A stretch of 64,000 nucleotides of DNA from NCBI RefSeq assembly GCF_003703395.1, contig NZ_RDQN01000003.1:372001-436000 (forward strand), given 5' to 3'. This DNA is from Pseudoxanthomonas spadix (GTDB taxonomy: Bacteria; Pseudomonadota; Gammaproteobacteria; Xanthomonadales; Xanthomonadaceae). The notes beneath the pieces were generated by a model. It did no database searches. It saw nothing but the letters and a program-made list of their open reading frames with translations, and was not told the origin of the DNA. Shown here piece by piece: positions 17,789 to 32,123 of this stretch. The stretch's first letter is position 1; the number at the start of each line of letters is the position of its first letter. A program made the position numbers and the translations under genes.

Positions 17789-18448
17789 TCAGCCGGCGCG
17801 CACCTGGCGGACGATCTGCGCCGCGCGCGCGGCGCTGTCGCGGATCGAGGTCCAGTCGCCGGCCTGGATCCACTGCCGGGGCACCATCCACGAGCCGCCG
17901 ACGCAGACCACGTTGGGCTGGGCCAGGTATTCGGCCGCGCTCGCCTCGGTGATCCCGCCGGTGGGGCACAGCTTGAGCTGCGGCACCGGGCTGTGCAGGG
18001 CCCTGATCATCGCCAGGCCGCCCACGGCGCTGGCCGGGAACAGCTTGCACACATGGAATCCCAGGTGCAGCAGGGTCAGCAGTTCGGTCGGCGAGGCCGC
18101 ACCCGGGATCACCGGAACCGGCGCACTGGCCAGCGCTTCGGCCATGTGGGTCGGGGTGCCGGGGGTCACCAGGAAGTCGGCGCCGGCCCCCACGCACTGG
18201 CCGATCTGGTCGATGGTCAGCACCGTGCCGGCGCCGATCGCGAAATCGGGCAGTTCCTTTTTCAGGGTGGCCAGGGCATCCATCGCCACCGGCGTGCGCA
18301 GGGTCAGTTCGATCACCGGCAAGCCGCCTTCCAGCAGCGCGTTGGCCACGCCGCGGGCCTGGTCCAGGGTATCCACGGCCACCACCGGCAGGATGCCGGC
18401 GCGTGACAGGAGGTCTTCGGTCTGCTGCTGGCGCTTGGAGATGATCAT
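17789..18448 (-). CDS. eda: KDPG aldolase (2-dehydro-3-deoxy-phosphogluconate aldolase)
   Basis: Splits 2-keto-3-deoxy-6-phosphogluconate into pyruvate and glyceraldehyde-3-phosphate, the last Entner-Doudoroff step. The 219-aa protein shows the class I aldolase pattern: PVIELTLRTP (Glu47, Arg51), FAIGAGTVL, the Schiff-base lysine in CKLFPAS (Lys135) and LCPTGGI. The length is normal. It lies 48 bases downstream of edd on the same strand and ends at a strong terminator. Confidence 0.97.
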   Translation of the reverse strand: MIISKRQQQTEDLLSRAGILPVVAVDTLDQARGVANALLEGGLPVIELTLRTPVAMDALATLKKELPDFAIGAGTVLTIDQIGQCVGAGADFLVTPGTPTHMAEALASAPVPVIPGAASPTELLTLLHLGFHVCKLFPASAVGGLAMIRALHSPVPQLKLCPTGGITEASAAEYLAQPNVVCVGGSWMVPRQWIQAGDWTSIRDSAARAAQIVRQVRAG

Positions 18449-18496
18449 CGGTCGGTCCTGTGCGAAATGAAAAGGCGGCGGCGCCCCAGGCGCCGG

Positions 18497-20410
<1,914 letters not shown>

Positions 20411-20740
20411 GGGCGGCGCCTTGTAACGGATCGAAGAGGGGATGCGCGCCTTCCGGCGTGTAGACCACTGGCAATACCAGTTTCAGGTCCATCACCGACG
20501 ACGCGACATCGGGCAGGATTCTAGCAGCCTGTCGGACTTTGGTCGGCCGGGCTGCGAATCCGCCTGTGCGGTCCATCTTTCCGCCGCTTCTTGGCCCATA
20601 GCACCACTATGGGCCGGCGAACCGTCGAAAATCTGACCTCGCACAGCCGAATTCTCGCCTCGACCACCAAAGCCCGACAGGCTGCTAGCGCTTCCTCACA
20701 CACCTGATGGACTGACGAGAAGATACCAATGCAAGCCCAG
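20411..20740 (-). other. glk-edd spacer carrying a palindrome and a MITE-like element
   Basis: The 330-base spacer between glk and edd contains a 15-bp palindrome (ACTGG-caata-CCAGT, 20467-20481), a short frame from 20492 to 20388 that overlaps the edd start, and the 168-bp inverted-repeat element described separately. No pgl or zwf gene is present here. Confidence 0.6.
20521..20688. mobile_element. MITE-like 168-bp element with ~23-bp terminal inverted repeats
   Basis: The left end CTAGCAGCCTGTCGGACTTT and the complement of the right end CTAGCAGCCTGTCGGGCTTT differ at one base, and pairing continues a few bases into GGT. An internal hairpin (GCCCATAG, 5-base loop, CTATGGGC) lies near the centre. 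There is no transposase inside. The ends begin with CTAG, which could itself be the target duplication. The structure suits a non-autonomous element or a large REP/BIME-type repeat. Confidence 0.7.
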
Positions 20741-21769
20741 TCAGGCGTGGGCTGGCGTAGGCAGGGTTCCGCCGGCATTGCCAAACGCTTCGGCCGCCGC
20801 CGCCGCCGCACCCAGCAGGCCCGATTGCGGATGCAGGTTGGCCAGCACCGGGATCGTGCCCATCGTCGGCGAGAACCGGCCCTTGTTTTCAAAGCGCTGG
20901 CGGAAGCCGGAGCGCTGCAGTTGCGGCAACAGGCGTGGGACCAGGCCGCCGCACAGGAACACCCCGTCCCATGCGCCCAGGGTCAGGACCAGATCGCCGG
21001 CGATGGCGCCGAATACGGCAAAGAACACATCCAGCGTATGCAGGCACAGGGCGTCGCCTTCTGCCGCCCGCGCGGTCACGTCGGCCGGCTGCAGCGGGCC
21101 GGGATCCTGGCCGGCCATCTCGCTCAGCGCGCGGTGGATGTTGACCAGCCCCGGGCCGCAGATCAGGCGTTCGTTGGACACCCGGCCGAACTGGCGCGAC
21201 AGCCGTTGCAGGATCTCGATTTCCTCCGGATTGCCCGGCGGAAAGCTGACGTGGCCGCCCTCGGCGTCCAGCGCGATGCGCTTGCCGTCACGGACCAGCA
21301 GGCCGCCGGCGCCCAGGCCGGTGCCCGGGCCGATCACCGCGTAGGTGCTCTTCCTGGCCAGGTCGAACGGCATCCAGCGGGCCGAACCGACCTGGGCCAC
21401 GTCGGCCGGGGTCAGCAGCGACACGGCCAGGGCCTGGGCAGTGAAATCGTTGATCAGCCTGACCCCCTCCAGCCCCAGCATGCTGCGCAGGCGCGGCACC
21501 TGGATCACCCACGGATGGTTGGTGATGCGGGCCTCGTCGCCATCCACCCGTCCGGCCACCGCGAACACCCCGTTGCGGACCTTGGCACCGGTTTGCTCCA
21601 GGTAATGCCTGGCCGTATCGGCGAGCGAGGGGAACTCGGCCACGCGGTACTCGCGCGTGCTCTCGGCCAGGAACGGATGGTCGGCGCCGGTGTCGGCCAG
21701 CGCAAAGCGCGCATTGGTGCCGCCGATGTCGGCCAGCAGGACGCACTGCGCGGGATCGGGTGGGGTCAT
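20741..21769 (-). CDS. glk: Glucokinase
   Basis: Phosphorylates glucose to glucose-6-phosphate with ATP. The 342-aa product is a bacterial Glk of the ROK/hexokinase fold: LLADIGGTNARFALADTGAD at the N-terminus, LINDFTAQALAVSLL, the GPGTGLGAGGLL phosphate loop and LDAEGGHVSFPPGNPEEIEI. The start MTPPDPAQCVLLADIGGT was chosen because the preceding in-frame residues are not family-like. It feeds the Entner-Doudoroff genes edd and eda downstream. It is divergent from the MalK-like gene, with a LacI-type operator between them. Confidence 0.95.
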   Translation of the reverse strand: MTPPDPAQCVLLADIGGTNARFALADTGADHPFLAESTREYRVAEFPSLADTARHYLEQTGAKVRNGVFAVAGRVDGDEARITNHPWVIQVPRLRSMLGLEGVRLINDFTAQALAVSLLTPADVAQVGSARWMPFDLARKSTYAVIGPGTGLGAGGLLVRDGKRIALDAEGGHVSFPPGNPEEIEILQRLSRQFGRVSNERLICGPGLVNIHRALSEMAGQDPGPLQPADVTARAAEGDALCLHTLDVFFAVFGAIAGDLVLTLGAWDGVFLCGGLVPRLLPQLQRSGFRQRFENKGRFSPTMGTIPVLANLHPQSGLLGAAAAAAEAFGNAGGTLPTPAHA

Positions 21770-22080
21770 GTGGAGTCCTGGGGCATGAAGTTGGGTCGCC
21801 GCGCGCCCCGCATTGACGGCGACCGGGCGTGGGGCGCGGCCGATGGTAGCGCGTGGCCGGTGCCGGAGATGTCCCCGCATACGAATGCGCGGATGATTGC
21901 GACATGGATTCTCCGGCGGCGTCGGCAATGGCAGGGTTGCGTGGTGAAAACGCTTACATGGCACAATGCCGCGCCGCGCCGGCACCCGTCACGAGGGCTG
22001 GCGTAGCCTTTTCGCAGCGTCGCAGTCCGGGCAGGCTCCGCTGCGCCGTGGCCACCTTTTGACCGCCCACGGGAGTGACG
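21770..22080. other. Divergent control region between glk and the malK-like gene
   Basis: This 311-base region has no gene. It holds the third LacI-type operator at 21945-21958, about midway between the two start codons, so one repressor could control both directions. A GGGAG ribosome binding site for the malK-like gene is at its right end. Confidence 0.6.
21945..21958. promoter_or_regulatory. LacI-family operator candidate between glk and malK (site 3)
   Basis: TGAAAACGCTTACA shares the TGnAAnCGnTTACA pattern with sites at 3141 and 7419. It is 175 bases from the glk ATG and 122 bases from the malK ATG. Confidence 0.6.
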
Positions 22081-23160
22081 ATGGCGAGTGTGCAACTGGA
22101 CCAGGTCCGCAAGGTCTACGACAACGGCCAGGTGGCCGTGCAGGGCGCCACCTTCGAGGTCGCCGATGGCGAGCTGATGGTGCTGGTGGGCCCCTCTGGC
22201 TGCGGCAAGTCCACCTTGCTGCGCATGATCGCCGGCCTGGAGCAGATCAGCGGCGGCACCCTGAAGATCGGCGAGCGGGTGGTCAACGAGGTGGCGCCCA
22301 AGGATCGGGACATCGCCATGGTGTTCCAGTCCTATGCGCTGTATCCGCACATGACCGTGGCCGAGAACCTGGCCTTCGGCCTGAAGCTGCGCAAGCACGA
22401 CAAGGCCACCATCCAGGCGCGGGTCAAGGCCGCGGCCGAAACGCTGGGCCTGACCTCGATGCTGGACAAGCTGCCCAAGGCGATGTCCGGCGGCCAGCGC
22501 CAGCGGGTGGCCCTGGGTCGTGCGCTGGTGCGCGAGCCGGCGGTGTTCCTGCTCGATGAGCCGCTGTCCAACCTGGACGCCAAGCTGCGCACCTCGGTGC
22601 GCACCGAGATCGCCCGGCTGCACCGCCAGCTCGGCACGACCATGATCTATGTGACCCACGACCAGGTCGAAGCGATGACCCTGGGCCAGCGCATCGTGGT
22701 GCTCAAGGATGGCCAGATCCAGCAGATCGATACGCCAATGGCGCTGTACGACCGGCCGGCCAACCTGTTCGTGGCCGGCTTCCTGGGCAGCCCGGCAATG
22801 AACGTGCTGCGCGGCACCGCCGCCGCGCAAGGCCTGCAGCTGGAGACCGGCGTGCTGGTTCCCTGGAATGGCGCCGCGCCGGCCGCGGCCGGTACCGGCC
22901 GCAGCCTGATCGTGGGCGTGCGTCCGGAAGACCTGCACCTGGCCGAACCCGGCGCACCCGGCAGCTTCGCCGCCACCATCGAAACCGTCGAACCGGTCGG
23001 CAACGAGATCTTCGTCCACCTGCGGGTCGGGACGCTGGCGCTGATCGCCCGGGTGGCCCCGCGCACCCTGCCCGCGGTGGGCGAGCCGATCGGCCTGCAG
23101 CTGGCCGCCGGCCGCCTGCATTGCTTCGATCCGGTCGACGAGCGCCGCCTGGACACCTGA
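22081..23160 (+). CDS. Sugar ABC transporter ATPase, MalK/UgpC-like
   Basis: A 359-aa ATPase of the CUT1 class. Seen in order: Walker A GPSGCGKSTLL (~40), Q-loop VFQSYALYPHMTV, signature MSGGQRQRVALGRAL, Walker B VFLLDEPLSNLDAKL and switch YVTHDQVEAM. A C-terminal TOBE/OB regulatory region of ~120 residues follows. The permeases at 10.4-12.2 kb lack a neighbouring ATPase, and both places carry LacI-type operators, so this is the likely energiser of that importer; such ATPases may also serve several importers. ATG 22081 follows GGGAG; a GTG two codons upstream is less well placed. Confidence 0.92.
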   Translation: MASVQLDQVRKVYDNGQVAVQGATFEVADGELMVLVGPSGCGKSTLLRMIAGLEQISGGTLKIGERVVNEVAPKDRDIAMVFQSYALYPHMTVAENLAFGLKLRKHDKATIQARVKAAAETLGLTSMLDKLPKAMSGGQRQRVALGRALVREPAVFLLDEPLSNLDAKLRTSVRTEIARLHRQLGTTMIYVTHDQVEAMTLGQRIVVLKDGQIQQIDTPMALYDRPANLFVAGFLGSPAMNVLRGTAAAQGLQLETGVLVPWNGAAPAAAGTGRSLIVGVRPEDLHLAEPGAPGSFAATIETVEPVGNEIFVHLRVGTLALIARVAPRTLPAVGEPIGLQLAAGRLHCFDPVDERRLDT

Positions 23161-23204
23161 CCCGCCGGCCTGTTCAGGCGCCGGTGGCAGGCCAGCGCCG
23201 CCGC

Positions 23205-23210
23205 TATACT
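23205..23210 (+). promoter_or_regulatory. -10-like box upstream of smc
   Basis: TATACT lies 148 bases before the smc start, in a spacer with no other gene. No convincing -35 was seen. It would give a leader of about 140 bases. Confidence 0.3.
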
Positions 23211-23357
23211 CCGCTGTCCGCCGATGGCCTCGCCGCGCCGGGCCGGCCTGTCGCAGACGCCGGCCTTCCAGGGGCGCAGCGCCGCCGGCACCTGTTCAAT
23301 GGCTGCCTGGCGACTCGATCGAAAGAGCCCGCCGCGCGCCCCAACGCGATGCCACGC

Positions 23358-26300
23358 ATGCGCCTGTCCACGATCAAGCTGTCCGGTTTCAAATCCTTCG
23401 TCGATCCCACCACGCTGCACCTGCCGACCAACATGACCGGCGTGGTCGGGCCCAACGGTTGCGGCAAGTCCAACATCATCGACGCGGTGCGCTGGGTCAT
23501 GGGCGAAAGTTCGGCCAGCCGCCTGCGCGGCGATTCGCTGACCGACGTGATCTTTTCCGGCTCCTCGGCGCGCAAGCCGGTGTCGCAGGCCACCGTCGAG
23601 CTGATCTTCGACAACACCGACCACACCATCTCCGGCGAACTGGCCGCCTTCAACGAGATCTCGGTCAAGCGCACCGTCAGCCGCGACGGCCAGAGCAACT
23701 ACTCCCTCAACGGCACCAGGTGCCGGCGCCGCGACATCACCGACCTGTTCCTGGGCACCGGCCTGGGCCCGCGCAGCTACTCGATCATCGAGCAGGGCAT
23801 GATCAGCCAGATCATCGAGGCGCGCCCGGAAGACCTGCGCGTGTACCTGGAGGAAGCCGCCGGCATCTCCAAGTACAAGGAGCGGCGCAAGGAAACCGAG
23901 ACCCGCATCCGCCACACCCGCGAGAACCTGGAGCGCCTGACCGACCTGCGCGAGGAAGTGGACAAGCAGCTCGAGCACCTCAGGCGCCAGGCGCGCCAGG
24001 CCGAGCAGTACCAGGCCCTGCAGGAAGAACGCCGGATCAAGCACGCGCAGTGGAAGGCGCTGGAATACCGCGGCCTGGACCACGCGCTGGGCGGCCTGCG
24101 CGAAGGGCTCGCGGTCGAGGAGACCCGCCTGCAGCAACTGATCGCCGAGCAGCGCCAGGCCGAGGCCCGGATCGAAGCCGAGCGTGTGCGCCGCGACCAG
24201 GCGGCCCAGGCGCTGGCCATTGCCCAGGCCGATGTCTACCAGGTCGGCAGCACCCTGGCCCGGATCGAACAGCAGATCCAGCACCAGCGCGATCTTGCCA
24301 GTCGTCTGGCCAAGGCCCAGGCCGAAGCGCAGGCGCAACTGGCCGAGCTGGGCAGCCACATCGAGGGCGACAGCGCCCGCCTGACGGTGTTGCGCCAGGC
24401 CGTGGACCAGGCCGAGCCGCAGCTGGAGCAGCTGCGCGAGGAGGACCTCATGCGCCAGGACGCGCTGCGCGAGGCCGAAGCCAGGCTGGCCCACTGGCAG
24501 TCGCGCTGGGACGCGCACAACCGCGCCACCGCCGAGTCCTCGCGTGCCGGCGAAGTCGAACGCACCCGCGTGGATTACCTGGATCGCCAGGCGCTGGAAG
24601 CGGACCGCCGCCGGCAAGCGCTCAAGGCCGAGCGCGCCACGCTCGACCTGGACGCGCTGGCCGCCGCCTACCAGGCGCTGTTCGAAGAACACCAAACCAA
24701 GCTGGCCGCCCTGGAAGAGCTCAACCAGATCGTGGCCCAGCGCAAGCAGGCCGTCGACGGTTTCAGCGAGCAGCAGCGCACCCTGCAGACCGAGCTGGCC
24801 GAGGTGCGCAAGACCGCCCAGGCCGCGCGCGGCCGGCTGTCCTCGCTGGAAACCCTGCAACAGGCCGCGCTGGGCCAGGAGCAGGGCGCCGCGGTGGCCT
24901 GGCTCAAGGCGCGCGGGCTGGATTCGGCCAGGCGCGTGGGCGAGGCCCTGAGCGTGGAAGCCGGCTGGGAAAATGCGGTCGAAGGCGCGCTCGGTCGCCT
25001 GATCGAAGGCGTGCTGGTGCAGTCGCCCGAGACGCTGGTCGAGGCCCTGGCCGAGCTGGGCGAAGGCCGGATCGCGCTGGTCTCGGCCGAAGCCGGTGCC
25101 GAGACCTTCGCCCCGACCTCGCTGGCGGCCAAGGTCCAGGGGCCGCTGGCCGTGCGCCGGCTGCTGGCCCGCCTGCACGCGGCCGAGGATCTGGCCGCCG
25201 CGCGCGCCCTGCAGCCGCAGCTGCCGGCGGGCGATGCGGTCATCACCCGTGCCGGCGAACGCCTGGGCCAGGGCTGGGTCCACGTGCAGCGCTCCGGCGC
25301 AGCCAGGCAGGGCGCGCTGCTGCGCGAGCGCCAGATCCAGGCGCTGCGCGAACAGATCGACACCCTGCAGGCGCGCGAAGCGCAGGTCGAGCAGGCGCTG
25401 GCCGGCCTGCGTGCGCAGGCCCTGGCCGGCGAGCAGGCGCGCGAGGAAGCCCAGCGCAGCCTGTACGCCGCACACCGTCTGGTCTCCGAACTCGGCGGCC
25501 AGCTGCAGGCCCAGCAGGGCAGGCTCGAGGCCGCGCGCACCCGCATCGAGCGCATCGACGGTGAGCTGGCGCAGCTGGTCCAGACCCTGGAAGAGGCGCA
25601 CGACCAGGCCGCCGAAGCACGGCTGCGCCTGGAAGAGGCCATCACCCGCATGGCCGACCAGGAAGACGCGCGCCTGCAGCTGGAGGCCGAGCGCCGCGAA
25701 CTGACCGCCGCCCGTGATGCCGCGCGCGAAGCCGCACGTGCCACCGGCGAGGCCAGCCATGCCCTGGCGTTGACCCTGGAATCCCAGCGCGCCCAGATTG
25801 CCTCGTTGACCCAGGCGCTGGAGCGCATGGGCGGCCAGCGCGGCCAGCTGGATGCGCGCCTGGGCCAGATCACCGCGCAGCTGAGCCAAGGCGATGATCC
25901 GATCATCGCGCTGGAATCCGAGCGCGAGAACGCCCTGCACGAGCGGGTGCGCACCGAGCGCGTGCTGGCGCAGGCGCGCTCGACGCTGGACGGCATCGAC
26001 CATCGCCTGCGCCAGGACGAGCAGACCCGCCAGCAGCGCGACCAGCAGGCCCTGGCCCAGCGCGAGGCAATCGCCCAGCGTCGCCTGGACCAGCAGGCGC
26101 TGGTGCTCAAGGCCGAGCAGTTGTCCGGCGCGGTGGAGCAGGCCGGCTTGGTCCTGCAGGCGGTGCTTGAGACCTTGCCCGAGGCCGCCGACGCAGCCGA
26201 GTGGGAAGCGGCGGTGCAGCAGATCGAGGGCCGCATGCGCCGGCTGGAGCCGGTCAACCTGGCCGCCATCCAGGAATACGGCGAGGCCAGCACCCGCAGC

Positions 26301-26861
26301 GAATACCTGCAGGCGCAGAACGCCGACCTGAGCGCGGCGCTGGACACGCTGGAGGAGGCGATCGGCAAGATCGACCGCGAGACCCGCGGCCGCTTCAAGG
26401 ACACCTTCGACAAGGTCAACGCCGGCGTGCAGGAACTCTATCCACGCCTGTTCGGCGGTGGCCATGCCTATCTCGAGCTGACCGGCGAGGACCTGCTGGA
26501 CACCGGCGTGACCATCATGGCGCGCCCGCCGGGCAAGCGGGTGTCCAGCATTTCGCTGCTGTCCGGCGGCGAGAAGGCGATGACCGCGGTGGCGCTGGTG
26601 TTTGCCATCTTCCAGCTCAATCCGGCCCCGTTCTGCCTGCTCGACGAGGTGGACGCGCCGCTGGACGAAGCCAACGTCGGCCGCCTGGCCGCACTGGTCA
26701 AGGAGATGAGCCAGAAGGTGCAGTTCCTGTTCGTCAGCCACAACAAGGCGACGATGGAAGCGGCCAACCAGCTTGCGGGCGTGACCATGCGCGAACCGGG
26801 CGTCTCGCGCCTGGTCTCGGTGGACCTGGCCGAGGCCTCGCGCCTGGCCGGCGCCGGGTGA
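23358..26861 (+). CDS. smc: Chromosome segregation ATPase Smc
   Basis: Smc organises and condenses the chromosome with ScpA/ScpB, both encoded at the left end of the window. The 1167-aa protein has the N-terminal ATPase half (MRLSTIKLSGFKSFVDPTT, Walker A VVGPNGCGKSNI), ~350-residue coiled coils rich in Gln/Ala/Arg/Glu, a hinge near residues 515-650 (ALGRLIEGVLVQSPETLVEA), a second coiled coil, and the C-terminal half with signature LLSGGEKAMTAVALVFAIF and Walker B FCLLDEVDAPLDEANV. I chose MRLSTIK at 23358; an ATG three codons upstream is also possible. A Shine-Dalgarno sequence is not evident. A heptamer-repeat array follows the stop. Confidence 0.96.
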   Translation: MRLSTIKLSGFKSFVDPTTLHLPTNMTGVVGPNGCGKSNIIDAVRWVMGESSASRLRGDSLTDVIFSGSSARKPVSQATVELIFDNTDHTISGELAAFNEISVKRTVSRDGQSNYSLNGTRCRRRDITDLFLGTGLGPRSYSIIEQGMISQIIEARPEDLRVYLEEAAGISKYKERRKETETRIRHTRENLERLTDLREEVDKQLEHLRRQARQAEQYQALQEERRIKHAQWKALEYRGLDHALGGLREGLAVEETRLQQLIAEQRQAEARIEAERVRRDQAAQALAIAQADVYQVGSTLARIEQQIQHQRDLASRLAKAQAEAQAQLAELGSHIEGDSARLTVLRQAVDQAEPQLEQLREEDLMRQDALREAEARLAHWQSRWDAHNRATAESSRAGEVERTRVDYLDRQALEADRRRQALKAERATLDLDALAAAYQALFEEHQTKLAALEELNQIVAQRKQAVDGFSEQQRTLQTELAEVRKTAQAARGRLSSLETLQQAALGQEQGAAVAWLKARGLDSARRVGEALSVEAGWENAVEGALGRLIEGVLVQSPETLVEALAELGEGRIALVSAEAGAETFAPTSLAAKVQGPLAVRRLLARLHAAEDLAAARALQPQLPAGDAVITRAGERLGQGWVHVQRSGAARQGALLRERQIQALREQIDTLQAREAQVEQALAGLRAQALAGEQAREEAQRSLYAAHRLVSELGGQLQAQQGRLEAARTRIERIDGELAQLVQTLEEAHDQAAEARLRLEEAITRMADQEDARLQLEAERRELTAARDAAREAARATGEASHALALTLESQRAQIASLTQALERMGGQRGQLDARLGQITAQLSQGDDPIIALESERENALHERVRTERVLAQARSTLDGIDHRLRQDEQTRQQRDQQALAQREAIAQRRLDQQALVLKAEQLSGAVEQAGLVLQAVLETLPEAADAAEWEAAVQQIEGRMRRLEPVNLAAIQEYGEASTRSEYLQAQNADLSAALDTLEEAIGKIDRETRGRFKDTFDKVNAGVQELYPRLFGGGHAYLELTGEDLLDTGVTIMARPPGKRVSSISLLSGGEKAMTAVALVFAIFQLNPAPFCLLDEVDAPLDEANVGRLAALVKEMSQKVQFLFVSHNKATMEAANQLAGVTMREPGVSRLVSVDLAEASRLAGAG

Positions 26862-26865
26862 AGCC

Positions 26866-26945
26866 GAGGAGTGAGGAGTGAGAAGTGACGGGACGGCATC
26901 CCTGCTTTCCCTCATTTCTCGCTCCTATGTCCTCATTCCTCGCCC
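26866..26945. repeat. Foldback heptamer-repeat array between smc and zipA
   Basis: The left arm has GAGGAGT, GAGGAGT, GAGAAGT (26866-26886). The right arm has CTCATTT, CTCGCTC, CTATGTC, CTCATTC, CTCGCCC (26911-26945). The arms are roughly complementary and both run in steps of seven bases. The type matches the arrays beside lpd at 48770-49036 and 50507-50616. Confidence 0.65.
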
Positions 26946-27010
26946 CACAGGGATGGATGCCTTGCGCCAGCCATGGCACCATCCGGCCTGTTTTATGAAA
27001 GGAGTGCCCG

Positions 27011-27739
27011 ATGTCGGATATGTGGATGCTGCGAATCGGCATCGCCGTGGTCGGCGTCATCCTGATCGCCGCCATGATCGTGTTCGGCCGGCCGAAGAAG
27101 CCGCCGCAGGGCCGGCGCCTGGATTCGGGCGAGCGCGATCCGTCTCGGGTCGAGCCCAGCCTGGGTGGTGAGAACACCGGTTACGACGCGCAGGCCGACT
27201 ACAGGGGCGAAGGCGTGGTCCAGCCCGAGCTGGGCCTGGCCGATGCCAGTGCCGCCGACAGCGACCTGGGCAAGCGCCCGGCCGCGGACTTCGACAAGAT
27301 CATCTCGCTGTACGTGGCGGCCAAGTCCGGGCACATGCTGCGCGGTGAGGACATCGTGGTGGCCGCCGAGAAGACCGGGCTGACCTTCGGCCACATGAAC
27401 GTGTTCCACCGCCTGATCGAGCATCATCCCGAGCGCGGCCCGGTCTTCAGCATGGCCAACATCATGCAGCCGGGCAGCTTCGACATGGCCGCCATCCGCG
27501 AGCTGGAAACCCCGGCGATCGCCTTCTTCCTGACCCTGCCGGCGCCGCTGACCGCGCTCGATGCCTGGGAAATGATGCTGCCCAACGTCCAGCGCATGGC
27601 CGAGCTGCTCAATGGCGTGGTCCTGGACGACAGCCGCAACGCGCTGGGCCGCCAGCGCATCCAGCACATCCGCGAAGAACTGCGCGGCTACGACCGCCAG
27701 CACCAGGCCCCGCCGCTGAGCAAGGCCCCGCGCTGGTGA
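27011..27739 (+). CDS. zipA: Cell division protein ZipA
   Basis: ZipA anchors FtsZ to the inner membrane at the division site. The 242-aa protein starts with a membrane segment (MLRIGIAVVGVILIAAMIVF), has a charged/Gly-rich linker, and ends with the FtsZ-tail-binding domain from ~100 (FDKIISLYVAAKSGHMLRGE, GDIV-like strand, GPVFSMANIMQPGSFDM, ALDAWEMMLPNVQRMAELLN). A good GGAG precedes the ATG. The zipA-ligA pairing is widespread in gammaproteobacteria and supports the name. Confidence 0.95.
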   Translation: MSDMWMLRIGIAVVGVILIAAMIVFGRPKKPPQGRRLDSGERDPSRVEPSLGGENTGYDAQADYRGEGVVQPELGLADASAADSDLGKRPAADFDKIISLYVAAKSGHMLRGEDIVVAAEKTGLTFGHMNVFHRLIEHHPERGPVFSMANIMQPGSFDMAAIRELETPAIAFFLTLPAPLTALDAWEMMLPNVQRMAELLNGVVLDDSRNALGRQRIQHIREELRGYDRQHQAPPLSKAPRW

Positions 27740-27868
27740 GTGGGGCGCCTGCTGCAACGGATCGACGCGGAATCCTTGTTGGCGCGGCCGCGCGCGGCCA
27801 GCCCAGATAGGGCGGTCATCGCCGAGCGCCACGCGCCTCGTGCAACGCGGGCGTGGCCAGCGCTTGGG

Positions 27869-30367
<2,499 letters not shown>

Positions 30368-30383
30368 GCCCGCCATCCTCGAT

Positions 30384-30438
30384 GCCGTTGCCGTTGCCGT
30401 TGTTGCTGTTGCCCCCTCTCCCCCGCTCGCGGGGCGAG
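30384..30438. repeat. Left boundary: GTTGCn microsatellite plus palindromic repeat
   Basis: GTTGCC/GTTGTT/GCTGTTGCC-type hexamers (30384-30413) run straight into a CCCCCTCTCCCCCGCTCGCGGGG palindrome-family repeat. The same two modules occur in mirror order on the far side of the DUF559 coding segment (30880-31018). Confidence 0.7.
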
Positions 30439-30544
30439 AAGGCACGGCTTGCGCGCCACTGGCGCGCGTGCCTTGGAGCGCCCGCGCCGCTGGCGCGGGC
30501 CGGGGTGCGAAGCAGAGGGATGGGGTGAGGGGGGAGCTTTCCGC
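30439..30544. repeat. GCGCCACTGGCGC-type palindromes before the DUF559 coding segment
   Basis: GCGCGCCACTGGCGCGC near 30452 and a related CCGCGCCGCTGGCGCGG follow the left palindrome. They match modules at 12226-12407. The spacer ends with a GGGGGGAG ribosome binding site for ATG 30545. Confidence 0.6.
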
Positions 30545-32029
<1,485 letters not shown>

Positions 32030-32123
32030 CATACGCACGGCATACAGGAACCGTAAACACGTCAATGAGCTGGCAGGTACTGCCAGCGAGGAGCTCAGTC
32101 TGGGTACCGTTCAGGGGAAGGCC

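Noticed and set aside
20467-20481. HexR-type operator upstream of edd
   Set aside because: The palindrome ACTGG-caata-CCAGT does not match the HexR consensus as I know it, so no regulator is named.
22647-26915. A 1422-codon open frame antisense to smc and malK
   Set aside because: Leu/Gln/Gly-rich mirror of Smc coiled-coil codons; no family features, no start signal.
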